Shown here one piece after another: positions 23,112 to 33,065 of a stretch of 64,000 bases of DNA. The position numbers and the translations under genes were made by a program. Below the pieces are notes generated by a model that saw only the letters and a list, made by a program, of their open reading frames with translations, was not told where the DNA came from and did not search any database. The stretch lies in contig NC_056047.1 of NCBI RefSeq assembly GCF_004379255.2, forward strand, positions 17,374,293 through 17,438,292, written 5' to 3'. Origin of the DNA: Salvia splendens (Eukaryota; Streptophyta; Magnoliopsida; Lamiales; Lamiaceae). Position 1 is the first letter of the stretch; every line of letters begins with the position of its first letter.

Positions 23112-24207
23112 TCAGGTCTTGTCGGTAAAATTACCAGTGTCGATCACACCGCCACCGCTCCCGCCTTCGCCGGAAGCCTCCAGTTCCTCCTTCTGTTTCC
23201 CTCGTCCAGTCACCATGTCCCGATTTCCCAACACCAATTTCACCGCCTCATTCCCGGCGGAAACTCTGATTGCCATTTTTGCTCTTGCCGTCTGCCTTTC
23301 CTCCCACCATTCGGGATACCCAAGCAATTGGAAGCACGTTTCTCGTGTGTGCTTTTGCATACCGCAGTGGGAGCACCAAAGCTTCGATTTGTCCACCGGT
23401 TTGCTCCCCGGGCGGTGAGCGACAGTGGTTTGACGCGAGGTTCCACTCCGGTGACCTTGTCGTTGTCCCTGTGCCGCAAGCCCGTGGCCGATTCCTTGTG
23501 AATCTCCCCCACCGTGACAATTGGTGATGGTGTTTGAGGATCCTGGTGGCCCTAGTCGTCGTCGGGCCGCCTCCTTTTTAACCCACCCATAGGCGGTTTC
23601 CAGGGGGGGACACTTCCTTGAGGATATCTCGTCGGACCCCTTCGTGTTCTTCATTCAGCCCCACCAGAAATCGGAGCAGCCTCTTGGTGTTTGTGTATAC
23701 TCTGAATTGATTTACCCTCTTCTCGCAGCAGTCAACCGGTTGTTTCTAACACCGGTCGATATTGATCTACATTCCGTGGATTTTCCGATAATACGTCTCC
23801 AGATCCATATTCCCATGTCTAATTGTGTTTGCCTTGTCCTCCAGGTCATATACGAGGTATAGATCAGCCTCACTCTCGTATGTGGTGGCTAGGCTGTCCC
23901 AAATCGCCTTGGCCGACTGATGATGAGTGAAATCCGCAATGATATCGGTTTCGATATTGTCCACAATCCATGAGAAGATGATTAGATCCGTCTCCTCCCA
24001 GTCATCATACTCCTTGCTTCCCGGCAACGGTGGAGCCGGTTTTCCGGTTATATGGGAGTAGCTTCCCCTACTCCCTATCGCAACTTTCATCAGCCGCGAC
24101 CACACTGGGTAGTTCCCTCCGTTGAGTTTGAATGCAACAGTTACATTCTTACTTGCTCGTATCTTACTACTTGATGATTTTGTCGTTGGTTTCTCTTCGT
24201 CTGACAT
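23112..24207 (-). pseudogene. Copia-1 gag
   Basis: It starts at ATG 24207, 104 bases after the PBS. The gag domain has the block VAFKLNGGNYPVWSRLMKVA and IWDSLATTYES, with a break at 23767. A basic second part contains the zinc knuckle CSHCGMQKHTRETC (CX2CX4HX4C) followed by GYPEWWEE (23654-23112). The ~200 bases between 23111 and 22906 are the decayed C-terminal Asn/Pro/Gln-rich part of gag, not an intron. The homologous stretch at 63420-63560 is open. Confidence 0.88.
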
Positions 24208-24310
24208 TTTGGGTATTGATTTGAATTTGTTTGCTCACTGGTTTTTGTTGATTTGGCCGAGATTGGTATGGGCAATGATGAAAGAAATTCTGAGCTCTAG
24301 TTCAAAGCCT

Positions 24311-24322
24311 GCTCTGAAGCCA
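24311..24322 (-). promoter_or_regulatory. Copia-1 primer-binding site
   Basis: On the minus strand TGGCTTCAGAGC directly follows the 5' LTR. It matches the plant initiator-tRNA-Met primer site TGGTATCAGAGC with two changes. Confidence 0.85.
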
Positions 24323-24534
24323 TGATAAAAACAGGTTTTAGGGGAAATCGTTCCTCTCATTCTTGTTTTTTCAGAATACAGATTTAGATGCCTCTTTATA
24401 GGCCCCCAAGAATACAATTAAGGTAAGTCTAATTACTCTAAACCTAATATCCTATACAAGGTAAATAATCAATTACTAATCTTCTTACTAATTGTGATTG
24501 TAGTCTTGATTGCTATAGGATCTTCCTTCTAACA
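24323..24534 (-). repeat. Copia-1 5' LTR
   Basis: It pairs with 11762-11982 and is flanked on the outside by ATTGC (24535-24539). Its TATA-like CCTATAAAGAGG is intact. Confidence 0.9.
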
Positions 24535-24539
24535 ATTGC

Positions 24540-25011
24540 CTTTCCTATTCATATCTTCTAAGACAGCATTTTCTTAGCCTTTTTTACACGAACCTCTATA
24601 ACTTCTATCTCAAAACTCTCAACCAGCTTTTTTACTGCCTTTTACTTCAATATCATACACTTAGGAATCCTCTAGATATGCGTTTTTAATACTATATCTC
24701 AAGATTTGATTGAGAAAGAGGTAAAAGGTGAACCTTTAAGATTGCTGAAAGCATGTCTTGTGTTGAGCAGATCTCTAATCTCTTGCAAGTAGATGTTTCA
24801 GCAATACTGTAATTGCACTTGTGGTGGCCTTTATCCTTAATACACTGTATCTTGTGTTGTGTATATCCAACAACATTAATGCACTGCTTATCTTAATATA
24901 AAAACAAAGAACTCACTATGAAACATACCTGGAATAATTACTCTCTATTTTTTTGAAGGAATTTTTCAGTTGGCTTTGCAGTACTTACTCAACCATTGTT
25001 CGAAATTGTAG
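24540..25011 (+). other. Probable intron upstream of the ZNF706-like exon
   Basis: This AT-rich stretch has no coding potential and ends with the acceptor TTGTAG at 25011. Copia-1 is inserted in this intron or in flanking DNA, with its TSD at 24535-24539. Confidence 0.4.
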
Positions 25012-25095
25012 GTGCAGTTAGCAAATCAGAATCAGCTTGTTGATCATTACGGCTCCAAGCACCCAAAAGAAAAGCCTCCAAGCAACTCAGGATAA
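25012..25095 (+). pseudogene. Orphan last exon of a ZNF706-like small C2H2 zinc-finger protein
   Basis: After the acceptor AG at 25010-25011, 27 codons read VQLANQNQLVDHYGSKHPKE, KPPSNSG, stop. This matches the C-terminus of the small (about 60-80 residue) ZNF706/At2g23090-like proteins. There the two finger histidines sit in an H-x4-H pattern before PK (here HYGSKH) and the two cysteines lie just upstream. No exon with the CPxC half or a start codon could be found between 7.6 and 11.8 kb or in 24.5-25.0 kb. Either the 5' exon lies outside what I can recognise or this is a stranded fragment. A polyadenylation-like AATAAA occurs at about 25259. Confidence 0.6.
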
Positions 25096-26377
25096 CAGCT
25101 AAAAAGCATCGGGTTATTTCAGCTCTTGTTCCTTGAGAAAAGCTGTAATTTAACTCTACAGCATGTGATGATGAGTTCCCTGTTCAGTTTATAAGAATGT
25201 AATCTATTTATCACCTCTCCTGTAATATTGGCCTGCACCTGCAAGGAAAATCTACACATGAATAAATTGTACTATCTTCTTTGTCTTGTTGGGCACTAGA
25301 AGGAATGAATCATGCTTCCAGATAGTAGTTGTGAACTTCAGCTCTTAAATCTTTCCAAAACGCGTAAGGGCCAGTTTGCTTTACCTGTTCGGAAATGAGA
25401 AGAAATCACAGCTGCCCATGTTTGCTTTACTATTCAACAAAGAAATCAAATCATTCTCATGCGTTTGATTTAGTTGTTTTCCAATCCATTTTTCTTGTAC
25501 AAGGTAAAAAATGACACCTTGATATGGTTCCTTTACCTAGATGTTTATTCTTGCTATGTAAATGACACATATTCAGCAGGTATGCACAATTCAATCTCCT
25601 TAACCTTGTTGGGAGAAGAATACAATCAGGTACTTGTAATGGTGCGGTGCCGTGCCGTGCCGCTCTTTCTTGGGCTTCTAAGTTGCGGCTCATTGTTTTG
25701 TCTACTACGGAACATAGACAAGGAAATAGATGGTGTAGTTGAAGAATTTTTGGGGTCACCCTGGAAATGAGCATAACAATAATACTACTCTATAGTGACA
25801 GTCAAAGAACTTGGCATTTCTTTCAAAGACAAGAGCATCTAGTATCATCTTTTGCATAACAAAATCTTTGAAATTTTTTGGAAGTGAAAATCCAATAAAC
25901 ATATCTATACTAAGGTTTTGACCTTAGAGAATTGATATTGTGTATAGCTTTAATTTACTAGGAACTTGAGGTGAAACCTGGTAAATTTGTATAATGAATT
26001 ATGAAAGTATGCTTCAGAGCATTTTGTATTGTAAAAATATTTCCTTTAATTTAGGATTAAAAAAATTTGCATTCTATATAAAAAAATTGTTTAGATTATG
26101 TTCAAGTAAGTCCATATTTTATACTGTACTAGTATTATTGTGCGGTGGATTTGATTAAGCTCGCAACCCAAATAAATATGTATGTATTGTGAAACAATAT
26201 AGTATCAGTTCAACATCACTTGATCACAACCTAAACAAATCTGCACCATAGATTGACAAAAACAAACGAAACGTTAACTAGTTATCTAAAATAGTAGTAC
26301 GAAATGTGATAAAGAGAGAGATATTTCAGATGCAATTGTAGCGGATGACGCTGAAATTTCCGAAAATGTTTTTTTGT
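25096..26377. other. 3' UTR-like and featureless spacer
   Basis: The first ~170 bases may be 3' UTR of the zinc-finger exon. The rest shows no gene, no terminal repeats and no recognised element. The overlapping 98- and 105-codon reading frames near 25460-25774 on both strands have no resemblance to known proteins. Confidence 0.5.
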
Positions 26378-27258
26378 GTCGGAATGACTTGGATTTTGGC
26401 CATCCAACATCGTTTAGAAGGTAAAAACGCCGTTTTACTATTTCTCCAAATGTTTAAAATTTCATAGTTTGCGTTTTATATCTTTTAAAACTCAAGAGTT
26501 TCTAACTTGATTCGATCGAGAGAGATTCGATCGAGAGATAACTGCGAGAGTTCGCGATGAAGATATTGGTTCGTTCGCATGGAGATTAACGTCGAGCAGC
26601 CAATTATCGTTCTCTAGGGTTTTTTGATAAGATAAATTGCAAGAAAAGAGAAAAGACAATAAAAGTATGTAAATTCTGATATATTGATTGATTGAATAAT
26701 ACGAAGATCTCCTACACATATATTTATAATACGTGGGGATACAACAATATCCTATCAAAATATAGTAAATCAAATATAATAATATCATAAGAAAAAAAGA
26801 TGTGATAAATCAATAAATTATGGAAAAAATATGATAGTTAAATACTAAATAAATAATAAGACATGAGGAATATCTCCGAAGATGGGCTTGTTTAATAACC
26901 ACATATAAATAATGAATTTTATTATTGAAGTCAAAATTTGATTATTTATAATATTTTCATTTTAGAAAAAACTATGGTTTGGTTAATTACTTATCCATTT
27001 AAGTCATTCTCTACATGTTTTGCATCAATTTCCATCGATTAATTGCGATAAACGAAGTTGAGTACACAAAAAGAAGTTTGTAAAATTCATGAAATTCCAT
27101 CATATTCAAGAATAACAAAAAAAAACAAACATATGTTTGAAAACTATGAAATTCATGATACTAAAAACAACCTAGCTAAAATACTTCTATTTTCAAAACA
27201 TATGTATGTGTTTAGCATTAACCAACACAAATTACTACTTAACCAACATTAGAGATTA
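26378..27258 (+). repeat. Segment B, paralogue of 8272-10650
   Basis: It is collinear with segment A from GTCGGAATGACTTGGATTT. It carries a solo-LTR-like insertion at 26508-26895 that A lacks, and it lacks the hAT-1 insertion that A has. It thus serves as A's empty site and vice versa. Confidence 0.85.
26508..26895 (-). mobile_element. Solo-LTR-like insertion in segment B
   Basis: The 388-bp insertion is absent from segment A (GTCCTAACCACATAT) and is flanked by TAACT and TAACC, an imperfect 5-bp duplication. On the minus strand it has a TATA-like TATTATAAATATATG followed by an AAACCCTAG leader, as in plant copia LTRs. Its ends are not a clean TG...CA, so identity as a solo LTR is probable rather than certain. 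Confidence 0.55.
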
Positions 27259-29097
27259 GAGCATCCACAACGGCGAGTAGGATGGCATCCGTTCGTCCGT
27301 GCCAGCGGCACGGAGACGTTGTCCACCGCTGAGCTCGCGCCTCTGGCACGGCGCTGCTCGATGCATCGAGCACGTCCGTGCCAGCGAGCAGGCGACGTGG
27401 CGGCGTGTGATTGGCCAACGACATAGCCGTTAGCAATTTAATTTAATTTTTTTAAAAAATCGGATTTTAATTAAAAAAATCTAATTAAAAATAAAAAAAA
27501 TATTTTCCCACTTCCCAAAAAATTATATCCATTTTCTACCCACTTTTAATTTATTTTTCAATTTTTTCCCCCAAAAATACACATTTTCATCTATAAATAC
27601 CCCCACTTCCACACCAAAAATTCACACCACACTACACAATTATCATCCAAATTCTCTCATTTCCATTCTCAATTCTCATCAAATCTTTCATTCACTCTTA
27701 CTCTTACAACAAAACAATGTCCGGCCACGGCGATCACCCCTCGGGCTCCCACGGTTGGAACCCCGATTGGTTCGGTTCACAACCGTTTCCTAGTCCGGAA
27801 ACGGAATATTCGGCCCCTCATCAAACCTAAGGTTCGGAAGTTCCGGGTGACTACCGGCCTTACCCGATCGGCGACCAAGATGCCCCCGAAGGGCAATACG
27901 GGTGGACACCCGAGCCTAGAGCGAGGTCGAGCGGCCCCTCCCAAACTCGGACTCCTCCTACTCGCGGTGTCCGCACACCGTACACTCCGGCGGAGATGAA
28001 GCAATTGTTCAAAGCGTTCTTGTCAATCTCTGAAGATCCGGAGATTGGCACGAACCAATCCGACGATCATTATTGGTGGCGCATCTGTCGCCGGTACAAT
28101 GAAAACCGGCCGGCTGGAACAATCGAGCGCAACGAGAGTATGGTGCGCAACACCATATACAGAGCCAACGAAGAAATCCAAAAGTTCCAGGGGTATTACC
28201 TCCAGGAAGAGCGGTCTGCGGGGAGCGGCCGGAGCGAGGTCGACAACATCAGTTCCGCCTTGTCGACCTACCAATCCATGAACAACAAGTCGTTCAAGTA
28301 CCTCAACATTTGGCAGGAGACGCGGTCGCATCCGAAGTATAGGGGAGGCGTAACATCCTCCTCTAGCGGCTCCTCCAAACGGTCAAGGTCGGTATCCCTA
28401 TCCGACGCCGGCTCCGAAGACGTGGCTAGCCAACTTGTCGGAGCTAACTTGGGTAGCCCCGACGCCGGCCCGAGCGGTTCCCAACGCCGACCGCAAGGAA
28501 GGAAGAAGGCGGCGGCCAACCACCGTCGCGCCGCGACTCCATCCGCCCCCGATACTGAACCCGCTCCCTATGTGCCACCTCAACCCCCACCAACTCGTTG
28601 TGGGGGGTTTTGGCCCAACTCAATTTGGCCGATAGGTCAAATATGACCCCCGAGCAACTTCGATCGCATGTGGCGATGATACGGGGTCTCCAAAGAACGT
28701 TGGGGGTATTGCCGGATGATGATTAGTCTTCACCGGGGGCATTTTATGCTTAAATTGTGTAATTTTTATTTTTTAGTAGTTTAATTATGTAATTTTCATT
28801 TTTAGGATTTTAATTATGTAATTTTTATTTTTTAGGATTTTAATTATTTAATTTTTATTTTTTAGAAATTTAATTATGTAATTTTTTAATTTTATTGTAA
28901 TTTGTAATATTATTCCGAGTATTTTTAATGAATTTTAATTTTGTGGAAATGTTTTTATGTAAATTGAATAATAGAATGGTGACACTTGTGCTCGTCCTTG
29001 CAGAAGAGTACGGATGTGAGTGTTGTGCTCTTGCCTAAGAGCAGACAGAAAAAATGGGGTATGGCAAGAGCACGGATGTGGATGTTATTATAATCAT
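27259..29097 (+). mobile_element. Harbinger-1, PIF/Harbinger-type element lacking transposase
   Basis: The 1839-bp insertion starts GAGCATCCACAACGG and ends with GATGTGGATG then TTA. It has an imperfect terminal repeat around CATCCACA and a TTA duplication (27256-27258, 29098-29100). Segments A and D show the uninterrupted site AGATTATAATCATTG. It carries only the Myb/SANT-like partner protein of this superfamily. No DDE transposase is present. A T-rich array of TTTTAATTATGTAATTTTTA units lies at about 28760-28890. Confidence 0.8.
27717..28726 (+). pseudogene. Harbinger-1 Myb/SANT-like accessory protein
   Basis: It reads from ATG 27717 (MSGHGDHPSGSHGWN). One in-frame TAA at 27828-27830 breaks it at codon 38, after which the same frame runs through FLSISEDPEIGTNQ, YWWRICRRYNENRP and FKYLNIWQETRSHPK. 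This is the trihelix/Myb-like DNA-binding region of plant Harbinger ORF1 proteins, often mislabelled glutathione S-transferase T3-like. A one-base frameshift near 28590 puts the conserved tail (LAQLNLADRS, then ending LPDDD, stop 28724-28726) in another frame. The C-terminal half is Ser/Arg/Pro-rich. In living elements this protein works with the transposase to bind the ends. Confidence 0.78.
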
Positions 29098-29370
29098 TGT
29101 AAGATAAGCTTATCTATAAGTTGAGCTATATGGCATGTAGTTGTAGGTTCCAATCCCAATCCAACAAATTGAACATGTTTGTAAATCTATGAATACGAAG
29201 AAGAAAGAAAAAATTAAATATGAAACTCTATTTTTGTGATTCTCCCTTTCCTCTCTATTTGAGGAAACTCATGTCTACAATTTCTTGAATTTGTGATTTC
29301 TGCCATCAAATCCTGATAAACAGTCTGATTCTGATAGAAGGGATTGAGCACACACATTTATAATGAGATA
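29098..29370 (-). pseudogene. Unknown acidic-protein family, copy B (3' fragment)
   Basis: It matches the last exon and 3' flank of copies A, C and D. The tail codons for QEIVEEE are partly deleted. It lies directly before copy C in the same orientation, so B and C look like a local tandem pair separated by an insertion. Confidence 0.6.
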
Positions 29371-30318
29371 GTGCCTCTTATCCATGCTTATCTATCTGTT
29401 TGGTTGCTTGATACCACTATCTATAAGCCCGAAAAAAGCCCGCTAGGCCCGGTATTGGGAATACACTATACCACCCTTGAGCTGTGATAGTAGACTTTTT
29501 CTCCATGATAGTCGTTACTTTCTCTCTCCCACTAATCTTCTCTCACCACTTATCTACGTAACACCCTCACTTTCTCTCCCTTCTGCAATTGACTCTCTTC
29601 TCTTCTCTTCTCTTACCTCCACCGGCCCACATTAACAATAAGGCTAGCCAATCGAGGAGGTCATAGTGATCCTTCCATAGTGTGAAAGGAGGCTTGCGGC
29701 GCGAACCTCGGGAAAGTGGAGGGAGGGCACTCTGATTCATTGTCGGAGAACTGAGGATTTTGGAAAGCGCTAGAGGTGATTTCTGTGAGGATATTGTATT
29801 TAAAACCGCGATCGTCACGATGGTGGCGTTTGCAGAGGCATCGGCGGGGGTTTAGATTGGGTGTTTTGATAGCGGAAATGGCAATTGAGATTGAGAGGGC
29901 TAAGCTATTCAAATGGTAATGGCGGATTCAATTGTGAGAAAGAGATGCTTTTGGTGGTACCTTGTACTTATGTAATTGTACCGTGGAGTTAAAACTCTTT
30001 ATACCTGTAAAACGTTTATTTCAAAATTATTATAAATATTATTCATAAATGCAAAATATAATATAATTATTAATTTAACTTATATAATAAAAATTACATT
30101 TTTAACTTTCATGTATTTTAATTTCTAGAGTATATATTAGTAATTAAGATATTTTTGTCATTTCATATTCTCTCTATAAAATAGTTTAAAATGCTATCTT
30201 ATCAACCAAACCATCTACAAAAAAAGTTCTATCTCACACTATCTTAATTTCAACCCGAAAATACTATCTTATGTTAACTATCTTGTTATTTCCTATCTGT
30301 ACAATCAAATGAACCCTC
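29371..30318. mobile_element. Unclassified insertion between copies B and C
   Basis: Sequence homologous to segments A and D stops at AATGAGATA (29370) and resumes at TTATAATCATTG (30319). The right end GATTGTACAGATAGG-type words (minus strand, starting TTGAGGGTTCATTTG) and an inner left word GTTTGGTTGCTTGATA resemble a MITE whose left end is damaged. A clear TSD is not visible. The small minus-strand frames within (29567-29912) resemble nothing known. Confidence 0.4.
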
Positions 30319-30443
30319 AATTATAATCATTGTAAGATAAGCTTATCTATAAGTTGAGCTATATTTGTAAATCTCTGAAATACGAAGAAGAAAGACAAAA
30401 AATTAAATATGAAACTCTGTTTTTGTGATTCTCCCTTTCCTCT

Positions 30444-31000
30444 CTATTTGAGGAAACTCGTGTTTTTTTCTTCAACAATTTTTTGAATTTGTGTTGCTTC
30501 TATCCCTAGTCCTGATAATCAATTTGATTCTGATAGAACTTCGGGATAGAGCACACACGTCATGGCTCCTTAGAGTCTAATAATATCTTGCAAGATACGT
30601 ACCAAAATAATGTAAGAAAGTAAGGAAAAATAGTGCAACAAAAAAAGGGGGAAAAAAGGAAACAAAATGGTCTTGTGCGGCAAGTCATGGCTCCTTTGCT
30701 TGTGGCTCACCGTTCTCTGCCTCCGGGCTGTTCTCTGCGTCCACCTTCGGCTGGTCGGGTAATGCATCTCCATTGTGTGGCATAGCTTCGGTAGGAAGGG
30801 GTGGCGGAGGAGGAGGTAAAACAACGCTCTCTTTCTCTTTTTCATCATCTTCATCTTGATTGAGAGTTGGAGTTGATGTCTTAGGCCATCGAATCAGGCC
30901 TTGGAATGCTCCAAAGTGGATATGTATATAATCCGCCACATCATTCTCATCAACACGTGAACTACTTCCTCTCCTCCTCCCATTCTTCAACATCCTCCAT
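30444..31000 (-). pseudogene. Unknown acidic-protein family, copy C (frameshifted)
   Basis: It starts at the ATG at 31000 (MEDVEEWEE), as copy D does, but an extra base in the GGAGGAGGAG run shifts the frame after eight or nine codons. The original frame is visible from 30993 (VADYIHIHFGAFQGLIRW, TPTLNQDEDDEKEKESVV, a run of prolines, MPHNGDALPDQPKVDAEN). As in D, the frame ends at KEP or KP followed by TGA where copy A has a Cys codon. The 3' exon tail ends at 30444. Confidence 0.55.
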
Positions 31001-31015
31001 TATCTCTCAATTAAC

Positions 31016-31260
31016 CTCTTTCTCTGATTCTCTCTCTTAGTATTAGTAATTTAATTGTATGGTTTGTGAAATAGGATTATGTGTTTATATAGATAGTGAC
31101 ATAACGATTTAGATGGGGATTTAGATTCCTTATCCTGTCTCATTCTCTCTCTCTTAGTATTAGTAATTTAATTGTATGGTTTGCGAAATAGGATTATGTG
31201 TTTATATAGATAGTGACATAACGATTTAGATGGGGATTTAGATTCCTTATCCGTCTCAGA
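31016..31260 (-). repeat. Tandemly duplicated promoter of copy C
   Basis: A ~115-bp unit occurs twice in a row (about 31020-31134 and 31135-31252): CTCTCTTAGTATTAGTAATT...GATGGGGATTTAGATTCC. Each unit contains the minus-strand TATA box TATATAAACACATAATC. Copy D shows its own tandem duplication of the same region (51715-52060). Confidence 0.8.
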
Positions 31261-31551
31261 CTTGGATTCGTATAACAAACTCAAATTCATCATCTAAATC
31301 TCTAATTTACTAGATACGTATCACAAACTCAAATTCATCTAAATCTCTAATTTACTATTTTTAATTATGTACGCAAATAAACTTAGTATTTGGATTTACT
31401 CAAAGTATTAATTAGTATTAGTATTAATTTCCATGTCTGTGTTATATGTATAGGGCATTTTTTCTTCATGGGCTTCGTACGTAATTGATACTTGACCCTG
31501 CACATATTTATTAATATGCATAATGCATGGTGTATAAATATTATTCCGTCC
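31261..31551. other. Spacer shared with 52060-52176
   Basis: No gene. The words TTTTTAATTATGTACGCAA and TTTGGATTTACTCAAAGTAT recur at about 52098-52165, just before the gypsy insertion. This marks collinearity of the two large copies. Confidence 0.7.
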
Positions 31552-31559
31552 ATTTTATT

Positions 31560-32835
31560 TAGTGGCGGACGCAGAAAAATTTATTGGCAGGGGCTAGATT
31601 GAATAATTTTAGACAATGCGAAAGTAATTTTTATTCAGTTTTTAATTATTTTAGTAAGGATGATTTAAAACGATCTAAAAATGATCTCTATGTTCTTAAA
31701 ATCCTAATTTTAGAAAATGAACTTATAACTAACTAAAAATTACTCCCACGTTATCTAAAAATGACAGCTCCACCCTGGACACTAAATTTTCTATTGATTA
31801 AAAACGCTAAGATATGTATGTTACGAATCATTGAAAAAACTCATTAAATATACGCAATGAAAAATCTTTTAGTTTAAAAGATATGGAGTAATATATAACA
31901 AATAGATTAAAATTTATATTAATTCAATGGACTAATGAAAAACGAAATATCTTTTAGTTTTGACAATTTTTGTAAAAGTACTTCCTAAATTTCTAATCGA
32001 AACAAATTGAGGATCACACTCTTATTAATATTAAAAATAAATAACTGATTAAAACATCTTATAAGTAATAAGCCGTTTAAATATAAATGCACTCCATTCA
32101 GGAAACAAATTTTAAATCTTTTAATAAATATTTCATCAAATTAAATTGATAAAACTATTAGGGTAAGAAATTAGAATGCTAGATGAAACGTGTCTAACAC
32201 GTGAGGGAAATAGCGTGAAAAAGGCTTATGAATTTACTTCAATAATAATTTTATACTCCAATTAAGTAACTTTGGTTTGCTTCTTCTTCATCAAACGATT
32301 GGCAACCATTGTTTTTTTTTCATACATAGGAGTTCGAGATACATTCGGCAAGCGAACTAGCCCGCCACAGCCCCTCGTGGCTCGAATACTTTAGCTTCCC
32401 TCCGACGAGTTCAGCCCCGGTAGACTACCTGCCACCCTCAGACGCGTCCAGGCTCGAAAGCTTGCCAAGCCCCAAGGAAACAACCTTGAACTGGCCCACA
32501 GGGAAATTAATCTCAAAGTCGCGCCATCCAGGAGTCGAACTCAAGACCTCCAGGATGGTGTCATATCCTTACTATCCTTCTCAACCACTTGAGCTAGGAG
32601 GCTTGGATACGATTGGCAGCCATTGTTGAGAGTTGGTACTTTCTCATTCTCTAATTTCAAATTTCAGCCCCTTCCAACTAATCACTTTTCAATAATTTAA
32701 TCTTTAATGACACATTTTGGCAGAGGCTAAACATGATTTTCAACCAATCAAAATAACAGTAGTAGAAAAAATGATTAAAAATATATTTTGGGAGGGGCTT
32801 AAGCCCCTTATCCCTTCTTCTTGTGTCCGCCAATG
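31560..32835. mobile_element. hAT-2, non-autonomous hAT-type element with nested SINE
   Basis: The 1276-bp element has inverted ends TAGTGGCGGAC...GTCCGCCAATG and a perfect 8-bp duplication ATTTTATT (31552-31559, 32836-32843). It has no coding capacity. About 300 of its bases are a later SINE insertion (32314-32608). Confidence 0.85.
32314..32608 (-). mobile_element. tRNA-derived SINE
   Basis: On the minus strand it begins CCAAGCCTCC, then box A TAGCTCAAGTGG and box B AGTTCGACTCC. An unrelated GC-richer body follows, and it ends in an A-run after TATGTATG. It is flanked by a 19-bp direct repeat ACGATTGGC(A/G)ACCATTGTT-type duplication (32295-32313, 32609-32627; one or two differences). This is the classic SINE layout: Pol III promoter, 3' A tail and long TSD. 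It is inserted inside hAT-2. Confidence 0.88.
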
Positions 32836-32937
32836 ATTTTATTCAACCATGTCCATATTTTACTTTTAATTTTTCCCAATGGAGATTTCATCTTTCTCTC
32901 TTCTTATTAAAAATATTGAAAATTTTATCTCTTTATA

Positions 32938-33065
32938 TACCCCCTCCGTCCCATGCTACTCACACTTTTCACTTTAATAGCGTAATTTGAACATGAATAA
33001 TTATTGTATTAAACTATAATTTTAAGTGTAATTAAATGTGCAAATAGAATGAGATAGAGGGAGTA
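32938..33065. mobile_element. Stowaway MITE 1
   Basis: A ~128-bp element with TACCCCCTCCGTCCCATG at one end and ATAGAGGGAGTA at the other, and TA target duplication. These are the standard CTCCCTCCGTCC Stowaway (Tc1/mariner) ends. Confidence 0.8.

Larger units (their letters stand above)
11762..24534 (-). mobile_element. Copia-1, Ty1/copia retrotransposon split by Copia-2
   Basis: It has LTRs of 221 and 212 bp, a 5-bp TSD ATTGC at 11757-11761 and 24535-24539, and a tRNA-iMet-type primer site TGGCTTCAGAGC (24311-24322, minus). A purine tract AACTTGAGGGGGAG abuts the 3' LTR. Domain order on the minus strand is gag, protease, GAG-pre-integrase, integrase, RT, RNase H, which is the copia order. 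Removing Copia-2 and one CAATC repeat leaves about 5.2 kb, a normal copia size, and brings the integrase back into one frame. Coding regions carry several frameshifts and stops, so it is inactive. Confidence 0.95.

Noticed and set aside
27996..28646. Glutathione S-transferase T3-like label commonly given to such proteins
   Set aside because: No GST fold motifs are present. The Myb/trihelix block and the element ends identify it as a Harbinger accessory protein.
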